Positions 1-5,637 of a stretch of 5,637 nucleotides of DNA are shown one piece after another. Within the stretch, counting starts at the first letter, position 1. Each line of letters starts with the position of its first letter. The position numbers and the translations under genes are program-made. Under the pieces are notes generated by a model. The model saw only the letters and a list, made by a program, of their open reading frames with translations, was not told the origin of the DNA and ran no database searches. This DNA comes from an uncultured Bacteroidia bacterium (GTDB lineage Bacteria > Bacteroidota > Bacteroidia > Bacteroidales > UBA932), in contig CACXFP010000216.1 of NCBI GenBank assembly GCA_902766985.1, positions 1 to 5,637 of the forward strand. Reading direction: 5' to 3'.

Positions 1-113
1 CAGATTCCCTTGCACTTGGCATAATCACATGAAAAATACTCGCAGACGACATCCTCTGAAACGAGGATGTTCCCGATCTCCACTATCGTACCGAAACCTG
101 AAGGATGGCTCAT
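1..113 (-). CDS. N-terminal fragment of a DUF3109/YkgJ-like cysteine-cluster protein (runs off the left edge)
   Basis: Reading leftward from the ATG at 113-111 gives 37 codons plus two bases (TG, probably the start of a Cys codon) before the window ends. The protein contains EIGNILVSEDVV, then a cysteine cluster CDYAKCKGI followed by the probable Cys. This matches what I recall of the start of DUF3109 proteins in Bacteroidota (ILVS-x-DV ... CDL-x-x-CKG-x-CC), a small family related to YkgJ-type CxxCxxCC proteins. Its function is unknown; the clustered cysteines suggest metal or Fe-S binding, which is inference. The ATG overlaps the TGA stop of the M16 gene (ATGA), which indicates one operon and translational coupling. 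An alternative start is the in-frame GTG at 83-81, which would begin the protein at EIGNILVS, closer to the usual family start. The reading frame is secure over the visible part; the family call rests on a short stretch. Confidence 0.68.
   Translation of the reverse strand, partial: MSHPSGFGTIVEIGNILVSEDVVCEYFSCDYAKCKGI
49..70 (-). repeat. Perfect 8-bp inverted repeat with a 6-base loop, inside the start of the DUF3109-like gene
   Basis: The arms ACATCCTC (49-56) and GAGGATGT (63-70) are exact reverse complements around the loop TGAAAC, and a G-T wobble at 48/71 could extend the stem. It lies about 40 bases past the M16 stop, within the first codons of the next leftward gene. On the minus strand a short T-run (36-32) follows about 12 bases after the stem. 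That is too far for a normal intrinsic terminator, and the hairpin is inside coding sequence. It may be an mRNA stem affecting the downstream gene or simple coincidence. Confidence 0.35.
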
Positions 114-2695
114 CTCACTACATATTCAGCCCTGCGGCCTTCAGCGAAGGATGTGAGGACCTCGGCTACCTGGGCGGCGGTTATTCCGGCTATCCTCTCT
201 TTGTACTTTCCCACAAGATCCTTTCCTTCGGAATAGCGCATGAGGACAATCTGCACGAGATTCTCCGGAGAAGACAACATCGACTCCATAGAATTGGAGC
301 ACAAGGACTTGTATGCCTGGAGCTCAGCCGCGGAAACTGGTTTGGAAGCAACCGAACGGATGGCAGCCCTGACCTTCTCGAGGACATCGACCGCCCCGGC
401 GGGATCCATTCCGGAAGGCAGACCGTTCATGTCCGCAGGACGGCAGGTGAACGAAAGGCTCATCCTCTCCTGAGGATAGGTGTCGTAGGTGAATTCGTCG
501 GCCACATACATCCCCGCATCGGCAAGGTTCATGATTATGGCCTTCCGGAAGATGATTTCTGCAATCCTGCCTGCGATGTATTTGTCCGTACTGAACGGCA
601 CCTGCGCCGACATTGACACGGTAACGCTCGGCTCGTAGACATTTGGCAGGCCGTCCATGTCGACGATCCTGGTCACAGTACCCCTGGGAGTCTGGTATTC
701 TATCTTAGGCCTGGCTGCAAAACTTCCTCCGGTGGTGCGGAATTCTCCGACGAACTTGCAGAGAAGTTTCTTGACATATACCGGATCGAAGTCTCCGACA
801 AGGACCAGGACCCCGTCGTCAACCCTAGAGAACTGACTGCTGAAATAGACTTCCGCGCGCTGCGGAAGGTCGTCACGAAGAGAGTTGATGTCTTTTTGGG
901 AAGAATAGTTGTACCCGGGGAACATCAGGCTGTCCACGGCGTTGGAAATACCGCCCAGCCCGTCGTTCTTGACGATTTCGGACAGGGCTTCGTTGCGCTT
1001 GTAATAATGGAAGGCATCCGGGTCCGTTTCCCTGCTGTTGGCAAGGGAGACGAGGGCTTTCATCAAAAGGGTAAGCTTGGATGAGGGAGCGCCGCCAAAC
1101 ACTCTGAGATCGGATAGGGAAACCGATGAATTCATGGATATTCCGTTGGCAGTAAGCATTTTCCGGAAATCCTCCCCCGACATCCCCGCCACTTTGTCGA
1201 GGAGCAGCATATCTGAAACGAATGCTCCCTCCCCGCGTCCCAGGCCGGCTACGGAGGAATAGCCGCCCCTCACCATGAGAGCGTAGTTCAGTTCGTTTTT
1301 GGAACCACCCTTTTTCAGGATGACCTTCACCCCGTTGGAGAAGGTCAGAACCTCGCCTCCGGAGACAAGGTCGGTATCCGTCCTCTTTATCTTCGCCTTC
1401 TTCGACGGCTGCACGAGACCCAGGGTGTCACTATAATTGACGCGGTATGTCTCAGGCCACGGCTTGTCCCACTGCGCAGTCCACGCCTCGTCAAAGGCGT
1501 CCTTGAGATCCTGTCCGTCCTCGGCCCCGAGATTGGACCCTACGCACTGGAGGGTAAGGTTGCGGCTCTTGTCGAGAAGGGCCGACACGAAATTGTTGTA
1601 GAGGGCGAGTTCCCTGGAGTCTTCCATGTTTTTCGACAGGAAGATGGAAGCCTTGGTGGAAAGGGAAGCCAGGGATGATCCGTAAAGGAAGGAGGATGCG
1701 CACTGGTCGGTATAGAACCCGTTCGACACGACCTTAGTCTTGACCACATTGGAAAGGAGTTCGTCCTTGGCATCCTTGTACTCGGGGAAGCTCGCCCCGG
1801 TGCTGTCAAGGTCGGAAAGGGTGGCCGCGAGGACCTTCACGACGGCTTTCAGGCTGTCGCCGAGGGTGTGGAGGGTGATGGTGTAGTGTTCGTTCCCGGA
1901 ACCGGCGGCGCTGCTGCTGTAGACATAGTTGATCGCGGACACGGGAATCTTCCCGTCCCTGAGCCGTTTCCTGAGGCGGTTGGTAAGTATGGTCCCGAAT
2001 TCTCCGGCAAACATCTCCGACACTACCGGCTGGGCCGTGTTCATGTTGGCCTGCGGAGTCCTCGGGAACTCATACATGGCCGTCACGAAACCGGCCGAGG
2101 AATCCGGCGTGGGAATGAACCTGAAAGACGCCGTGTCCGAGGGTTCCCACTTGTACGGTTCCGGAGCCTCTCCCTTCTCACGGGAAGCTACAGTCATCGA
2201 AAGCACCTTTATCTTTTCAAGGATCTTTGCCGGGGCGATGTCGCCGGCGACGACTATCGCCTGGTCCCCGGGCCAGGTCCTGGCAAGGTCGAAGATGAGC
2301 ATGAAAGTACTGTCCACGGCCGCCTCATCAAATACGGGGATGTCCCTGAAACGGAATGACGTGGCATCCGGACCGACCTCGACATACCCTTTTTCGGAGT
2401 AACCTATCCCCTTGGAAGAAAGGAATTCACAGGGAGTCTTGGTGCTGAAATGGGGAGAGGATGCGAGAGCCGTGCGGGCACGTTCCACGTCCGTTGCGCC
2501 TTTCTGCAGGAGGGAAAAATCGGCCAGGCCTTTTGAAACCTGATTCACGGCGAGATAGTATGAAATTCCATTCGGAAGGACGCCTGTCGTGATGTTGGGA
2601 TCCTTGGGAAGAGGGGGCAGGTTCTGCGCTGGCATCATTATTGATAACAACGCACTCAGAACACAACAAAAAACATATTTGACGGGATTTGCCAT
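110..2695 (-). CDS. Secreted M16-family (pitrilysin/insulinase fold) protein, predicted catalytically inactive
   Basis: The product is 861 residues. It starts with a signal peptide (MANPVKYVFCCVLSALLSIM, then MPAQ; cleavage near A23/Q24) and is probably periplasmic or surface exposed. Two M16 halves are visible. The first begins at LPNGISYYL (40-48) and has its C-lobe strand AIVVAGDIAP at 146-155. The second begins at FSNGVKVIL (452-460) with VLVLVGDFDP at 629-638. The C-lobes run to about 400 and to the end. Active M16 proteases carry HxxEH early in the first half plus a distal Glu about 70-80 residues later. Here the equivalent stretch reads ALASSPHFST (76-85), with no HxxEH. The first N-lobe is also about 71 residues shorter than the second (N42 to G151 against N454 to G634), so the third-ligand helix is missing. 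Bacteroidota M16 proteins of this type are usually about 930-950 residues, which fits this loss. The start at 2695 is preferred because an in-frame ATG at 2794 would put 33 non-signal residues ahead of the signal peptide and lie upstream of the likely promoter. The stop overlaps the next gene's ATG. The role is unknown; binding or chaperone-like function is possible. Confidence 0.9.
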   Translation of the reverse strand: MANPVKYVFCCVLSALLSIMMPAQNLPPLPKDPNITTGVLPNGISYYLAVNQVSKGLADFSLLQKGATDVERARTALASSPHFSTKTPCEFLSSKGIGYSEKGYVEVGPDATSFRFRDIPVFDEAAVDSTFMLIFDLARTWPGDQAIVVAGDIAPAKILEKIKVLSMTVASREKGEAPEPYKWEPSDTASFRFIPTPDSSAGFVTAMYEFPRTPQANMNTAQPVVSEMFAGEFGTILTNRLRKRLRDGKIPVSAINYVYSSSAAGSGNEHYTITLHTLGDSLKAVVKVLAATLSDLDSTGASFPEYKDAKDELLSNVVKTKVVSNGFYTDQCASSFLYGSSLASLSTKASIFLSKNMEDSRELALYNNFVSALLDKSRNLTLQCVGSNLGAEDGQDLKDAFDEAWTAQWDKPWPETYRVNYSDTLGLVQPSKKAKIKRTDTDLVSGGEVLTFSNGVKVILKKGGSKNELNYALMVRGGYSSVAGLGRGEGAFVSDMLLLDKVAGMSGEDFRKMLTANGISMNSSVSLSDLRVFGGAPSSKLTLLMKALVSLANSRETDPDAFHYYKRNEALSEIVKNDGLGGISNAVDSLMFPGYNYSSQKDINSLRDDLPQRAEVYFSSQFSRVDDGVLVLVGDFDPVYVKKLLCKFVGEFRTTGGSFAARPKIEYQTPRGTVTRIVDMDGLPNVYEPSVTVSMSAQVPFSTDKYIAGRIAEIIFRKAIIMNLADAGMYVADEFTYDTYPQERMSLSFTCRPADMNGLPSGMDPAGAVDVLEKVRAAIRSVASKPVSAAELQAYKSLCSNSMESMLSSPENLVQIVLMRYSEGKDLVGKYKERIAGITAAQVAEVLTSFAEGRRAEYVVR

Positions 2696-2709
2696 TTTTG
2701 CGGATGGAA

Positions 2710-2719
2710 TTTGTACAAA
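2710..2719. promoter_or_regulatory. 10-bp perfect palindrome overlapping the leftward promoter element
   Basis: TTTGTACAAA is a perfect palindrome lying in the divergent spacer, 15 bases upstream of the M16 start codon. It overlaps the last four positions of the proposed -7 element. The location suits an operator for a dimeric repressor, but AT-rich spacers make short palindromes by chance and no second copy is seen in the spacer. Confidence 0.25.
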
Positions 2720-2723
2720 ATTA
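2716..2723 (-). promoter_or_regulatory. Candidate Bacteroidota -7 promoter element for the M16 gene
   Basis: On the minus strand the sequence reads TAATTTTG followed by T, an exact match to the Bacteroidota sigma-ABfr -7 consensus TAnnTTTG(Y). It ends 20 bases before the ATG at 2695, leaving a short leader. No good -33 TTTG is seen about 20 bases upstream; the nearest upstream TTTG (2759-2756) is 32 bases away. The exact -7 match and its position support it; the missing -33 box and AT-rich context weaken it. Confidence 0.42.
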
Positions 2724-2783
2724 AAAACAATTTTATTATTTTTACGATTACTATGCAAAAACCTGTCCAGCACAGGGATTTGA

Positions 2784-2816
2784 TTTGATAACAATTATTT
2801 AAGATTATTACTGTTT
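2784..2816 (+). promoter_or_regulatory. Weak candidate promoter for the TPR-rlhA operon
   Basis: The rightward operon must be transcribed from the spacer 2696-2837. A TTTG at 2784-2787 is followed after 21 bases by TACTGTTT (2809-2816), a partial match (4 of 6 fixed positions) to TAnnTTTG. An alternative is TATTTTTA at 2737-2744 (5 of 6), with TTTG at 2710-2713 as a -33 box at a slightly long spacing of 23. The sequence does not decide between them. The start codon has only AT-rich leader before it and no Shine-Dalgarno, as is usual in Bacteroidota. Confidence 0.2.
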
Positions 2817-2837
2817 TAAAGATAAACAACCAGTATT

Positions 2838-3806
2838 ATGAAAAAATTTATTCTTGTAATTGCCGCCGCTGTCCTCTCCGCAGGCATCATGTCTGCCCAG
2901 ACACTGGCCGAAGCGACTGAAATCTACAACCAGGGCGTTGAATCTGTCCAGGCAGGAAACAATACCGCAGCTTTGGAACTCTTCCAGAAGGCTCTCTCTG
3001 CAGGAGAAACCCTCGGTGACGAAGCCGCAGACCTCGTGGCCAACTGCAAGAATGTAGTTCCGAACGTGGCTCTCGCAGTAGCGAAAGACCTTGTAAAAGA
3101 ATCCAAGTACGACGAGTCCCTCGTCAAATTCCAGGCAGCCAAGGAGATTGCCGAGAAACTCGAGAATGCCGAGGTCCTTGAGGAAATCAAGACCCTGCTT
3201 CCCCAGGTTCTGATGCAGAAGGGCAACGACCTGCTCGCAGATGCTCAGAAGACTGCCGATGCAGAGGCCAAGAAGAACGGCCTTCTCGCTGCAGGAGCCG
3301 CCTATAAGGAAGCATTCGCTGCCGATCCCACCAACGGAAAGGCCGCCCTTCGTCTGGGCCAGGTACTTTCAATGGCTGGTTATTCCGACGAAGCTCTCGA
3401 TGCTTTCAAGTCAGCTGCCGGAGCAGGCGAGGCTGATGCCGCAGGGAAGCAGATTTCCAACCTCTACCTCAAGGAGGCCGCCGCAGCCTTGAAGAACCAG
3501 AAGTATGCCGAAGCCGTCGCCGCTGTTGAAAGGAGCGAGGAATACGGAGTTAACCCTCAGGCCTACATGGTGGCCGGTCAGGCTTCCCAGAAGCTCAACA
3601 AGACCAACGACGCCATCAAGTATTTCACCAAATACCTTGATGCCGCCCCCACCGCAAAGAACGCCAACGCCATCACCTTCACTGTAGCCGCCCTCTACCA
3701 GCAGGCAGGCAACAAGGTAAAGGCCCTTGAGTTCTATCAGAAGATCGCTTCCGACGCCAAGTACGGCGCCCAGGCTAAACAGATGATCGACGCCCTGAAG
3801 AGGTAA
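2838..3806 (+). CDS. Exported alanine-rich tetratricopeptide-repeat (TPR) protein
   Basis: The product is 322 residues with a clear signal peptide (MKKFILVIAAAVLSAGIMSA, cleavage near A20/Q21). There is no lipobox cysteine, so it should be a soluble periplasmic protein. The mature part is almost entirely helical TPR-like repeats, at roughly 24-57, 74-107, 125-163, 167-200, 206-236, 240-273 and 278-311. The clearest units are 167-200 (A-x-x-x-LG-x-x-x-x-x-x-GY-x-x-A-x-x-x-F), 240-273 and 278-311. It is rich in alanine (71 of 322) and lysine (33) but has only three arginines and one cysteine (C70). Lysine codons are mainly AAG (25 of 33). TPR arrays are scaffolds for protein binding, so it probably assembles or binds an envelope partner, but no partner is evident and the exact function is not recognised. 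The stop codon overlaps the next ATG as TAATG, linking it to the RlhA-like gene. Confidence 0.88.
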   Translation: MKKFILVIAAAVLSAGIMSAQTLAEATEIYNQGVESVQAGNNTAALELFQKALSAGETLGDEAADLVANCKNVVPNVALAVAKDLVKESKYDESLVKFQAAKEIAEKLENAEVLEEIKTLLPQVLMQKGNDLLADAQKTADAEAKKNGLLAAGAAYKEAFAADPTNGKAALRLGQVLSMAGYSDEALDAFKSAAGAGEADAAGKQISNLYLKEAAAALKNQKYAEAVAAVERSEEYGVNPQAYMVAGQASQKLNKTNDAIKYFTKYLDAAPTAKNANAITFTVAALYQQAGNKVKALEFYQKIASDAKYGAQAKQMIDALKR

Positions 3807-5617
3807 TGCTTCGTGCGCTCGAACTCCTCGCCCCTGCGAGAAACGCTGATATCGGCATCGCAGCCATCGACTGCGGTGCCGATGCGGTTTATATCGCGGG
3901 TCCTGGATTCGGAGCCAGGCATTCCGCCGGGAATCCTGTGGATGAAGTCCGCCGGCTCTGCGAATATGCCCACAGGTTCGGGGCAAGGATTTTCGTCACC
4001 CTCAACACCATCTTATACGACGGGGAACTTCCCGAGGCCAGGGCCATGATGAGGGACTTGGAAGACGCAGGAGCGGATGCCTTCATCGTCCAGGACCTTG
4101 CAGTCAGGTCTTTCGGGGCCAGGGTCCCCCTCCATGCTTCGACCCAGTGCTCCATCCGGACACCGGAAGACGCAGCCTTCTACTCCGGCATGGGATTCAG
4201 CAGGCTGGTGCTTGAAAGGCAGCTTTCACTGGAAGATATCCGGAAGATACATTCGGCAACCCCCGCGGAACTGGAGTTTTTCGTCCACGGAGCGCTCTGC
4301 GTCTGTTACAGCGGACAATGCTACATGTCCGAGGCCGTTGCCGGAAGGAGCGCCAACAGGGGGGAATGCGTCCAGGCATGCAGGTCCCTGTACGACCTTG
4401 TGGATTCCTCCGGCAGGACGCTTGTCAGGAACAAAGCCCTGTTGTCCCTCAAGGACCTGAACCTCAGTAACCGTCTGGCAGACCTCGCGGATGCGGGGAT
4501 CTCGTCTTTCAAGATTGAAGGACGCCTGAAGAACATCTCTTACGTCAGGAATGTCACACGCGAATACTCCATGGCGCTCGACGCTCTGGTCGCCTCCAGG
4601 CCCGACCTGTACCGCAGGGCTTCTTTCGGGAGGATAAAGGGAGGATTCACACCGATGCCTGACAAGACGTTCAACAGGGGATACACGGAACTGTTCATTG
4701 ACGGGAAAAGGGGCAGCTGGGCATCAATGGATGCTCCGAAATCAATGGGAACGGCTGTCGGACAGGTAGTTTCAGTAAGACCTTCCCGCAACGGCGAAAC
4801 GGTGATAACCCTCGACCGGGATCTGTCTCTCCGCAACGGGGACGGCTTCTCGTTCATCTCTGAATCAGGTATCCAGGGATTCCGGGGAGATGTCTGCATC
4901 GGCAGGGAAATCCGCTGCAAGGCAGTAGAAGGCCTTGAAAAAGGGATGACACTCTACCGCAACATCGATTCCGCTTTTGAGAAAGAACTTTCCGGCAATC
5001 TCCCACAAAGGCTCATAGGAGTAAAGGTTGCGATGGATTTCGGAAACAGCCTCTCGATATCCGCGGAAAGCGAGGACGGCCGTAAGGTTTCATTGCAGCT
5101 TGACATCCCGGAAGAAAAGGCAGAGAACCAGGAAAGGATGGAAAGCATGATTTACGGACAGGTGGAAAAAACGGCCGGACATTACTCGTTCTCCCTCGAA
5201 AAACTGTCCGCGGCAGACGGCCTTCCACTTATGAAGGCCTCGGAGATCAACGGCATCCGCCGCACCCTTGCATCACGACTCGACGCACTTCCCTGCAACA
5301 TCGTCCCGATGCCTTCCATGACAGGCAAGCCCACGTCTCCCGATGAAGAAATCTCCTATAAATCAAATGTTTCCAACCATATTTCCAGACAGGCATACCT
5401 GTCGGGAGGTTCCCGTTCCGTGGAAAAGGCCTTCGAGCTGACCCATCGCAAGGATACCGAACTCATGCGGACGAAATACTGCATAAAACACGAGCTCGGC
5501 CTCTGCCCCATCCATCAGGGAGCATCCCCCACCGGCCCGCTCTTCCTCGTCAACAACGGCCGCCGCTTCCCCTTGCGCTTCGACTGCTCCCGCTGCGAAA
5601 TGGCCGTCCTCGACTGA
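3806..5617 (+). CDS. rlhA: U32-family protein, RlhA-like 23S rRNA cytidine (C2501) hydroxylase
   Basis: The product is 603 residues, cytoplasmic, with no signal peptide. Despite the 'peptidase U32' label, the sequence tracks E. coli RlhA (YdcP), which makes 5-hydroxycytidine at 23S rRNA position 2501. Shared blocks, as I recall the E. coli protein, are GPGFGARH (32-39), HASTQC-x-IRT (110-119), the U32 signature EFFVHGALC-x6-C (157-172), RSANRG-x-C-x3-CR (181-193), FKIEGR with YV-x-N (235-249), KTF-x-RG (287-292) and a C-terminal C-x7-C ... FDC-x2-CEM (559-599). C165, C172, C188 and C192 form the quartet expected to hold an Fe-S cluster in this family; C167 is an extra cysteine beside it. The order is a U32 barrel (about 5-300), a DUF3656-like region (about 310-490) and a cysteine-pair tail. 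The protein ends just after CEM, whereas the E. coli protein continues some tens of residues. The start ATG overlaps the TPR gene's stop (TAATG). A broader U32 family role, such as tRNA hydroxylation of the TrhP type, is the alternative, but the GPGFGARH block and the C-terminal cysteines favour RlhA. Confidence 0.87.
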   Translation: MLRALELLAPARNADIGIAAIDCGADAVYIAGPGFGARHSAGNPVDEVRRLCEYAHRFGARIFVTLNTILYDGELPEARAMMRDLEDAGADAFIVQDLAVRSFGARVPLHASTQCSIRTPEDAAFYSGMGFSRLVLERQLSLEDIRKIHSATPAELEFFVHGALCVCYSGQCYMSEAVAGRSANRGECVQACRSLYDLVDSSGRTLVRNKALLSLKDLNLSNRLADLADAGISSFKIEGRLKNISYVRNVTREYSMALDALVASRPDLYRRASFGRIKGGFTPMPDKTFNRGYTELFIDGKRGSWASMDAPKSMGTAVGQVVSVRPSRNGETVITLDRDLSLRNGDGFSFISESGIQGFRGDVCIGREIRCKAVEGLEKGMTLYRNIDSAFEKELSGNLPQRLIGVKVAMDFGNSLSISAESEDGRKVSLQLDIPEEKAENQERMESMIYGQVEKTAGHYSFSLEKLSAADGLPLMKASEINGIRRTLASRLDALPCNIVPMPSMTGKPTSPDEEISYKSNVSNHISRQAYLSGGSRSVEKAFELTHRKDTELMRTKYCIKHELGLCPIHQGASPTGPLFLVNNGRRFPLRFDCSRCEMAVLD

Positions 5618-5637
5618 CGGACACCTGAATCGCACAG

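Noticed and set aside
29..616. 195-codon rightward open frame opposite the M16 gene
   Set aside because: It is antisense to the M16 and DUF3109-like coding regions, has no recognisable domain, and its composition (many Arg, Gly, His) is typical of a shadow frame.
1868..2402. Two overlapping rightward open frames opposite the M16 gene
   Set aside because: They overlap each other and the real gene antisense, with no family resemblance or start context.
2777..2788. Short tandem ATTTG repeat in the divergent spacer
   Set aside because: Only two copies of five bases in AT-rich DNA; expected by chance.
2696..2794. N-terminal extension of the M16 protein to an upstream in-frame ATG at 2794
   Set aside because: It would put 33 residues ahead of a well-formed signal peptide and lies upstream of the candidate -7 element; the ATG at 2695 fits better.
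3411..3986. 191-codon leftward open frame opposite the TPR and RlhA-like genes
   Set aside because: It is antisense across two well-supported genes; its Gly/Val-rich middle mirrors the Ala/Lys-rich TPR codons read in reverse.
3806..5617. Annotation of the U32 protein as a collagenase-like protease
   Set aside because: The U32 name is historical. The conserved cysteine quartet and the RlhA-specific blocks point to Fe-S-dependent RNA hydroxylation rather than proteolysis.
5618..5637. Possible terminator after the RlhA-like gene
   Set aside because: Only 20 bases remain and no stem followed by a T-run is visible.
1..5637. tRNA, rRNA, CRISPR, insertion sequence or phage features
   Set aside because: No cloverleaf-like segments, regularly spaced repeats, terminal inverted repeats or transposase/integrase-like proteins were seen; nearly all the sequence is accounted for by the four genes.

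Overview
The window looks like a piece of chromosome from a Bacteroidota bacterium, probably a Bacteroidales lineage with fairly GC-rich coding DNA (Rikenellaceae or Alistipes-like, or an uncultured relative; this placement is inference). The reasons are the protein families and their architecture (a long two-half M16 protein, a DUF3109-type protein, exported proteins whose signal peptides end in ...AQ), the absence of clear Shine-Dalgarno sequences before the two intergenic starts, and a TAnnTTTG-type promoter element in an AT-rich divergent spacer.

Layout. A leftward pair occupies the left half. A secreted M16-family (pitrilysin/insulinase fold) protein runs leftward from base 2695 to 110. 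Its stop overlaps, as ATGA, the start of a second leftward gene whose first 37 residues reach the left edge; this fragment resembles the start of a DUF3109/YkgJ-like cysteine-cluster protein. A 142-base AT-rich spacer (2696-2837) separates this pair from a rightward pair. The rightward pair is a secreted, alanine-rich TPR protein (2838-3806) and a U32-family protein (3806-5617) that I recognise as RlhA-like, the 23S rRNA cytidine hydroxylase. These two genes overlap by one base (TAATG), so they are probably co-transcribed and translationally coupled.

How the genes may fit together. The two divergent genes encode envelope proteins with signal peptides, and each is followed by a cysteine-rich, probably cytoplasmic, metal-binding protein. 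No shared pathway is evident from sequence alone. The most notable point is that the M16 protein has lost the HxxEH zinc motif and about 70 residues of its first lobe, where the third zinc ligand would lie. It therefore looks like a non-catalytic member of a protease family. Nothing here looks like a mobile element, CRISPR array, phage or RNA gene; the window is mostly ordinary chromosomal sequence.
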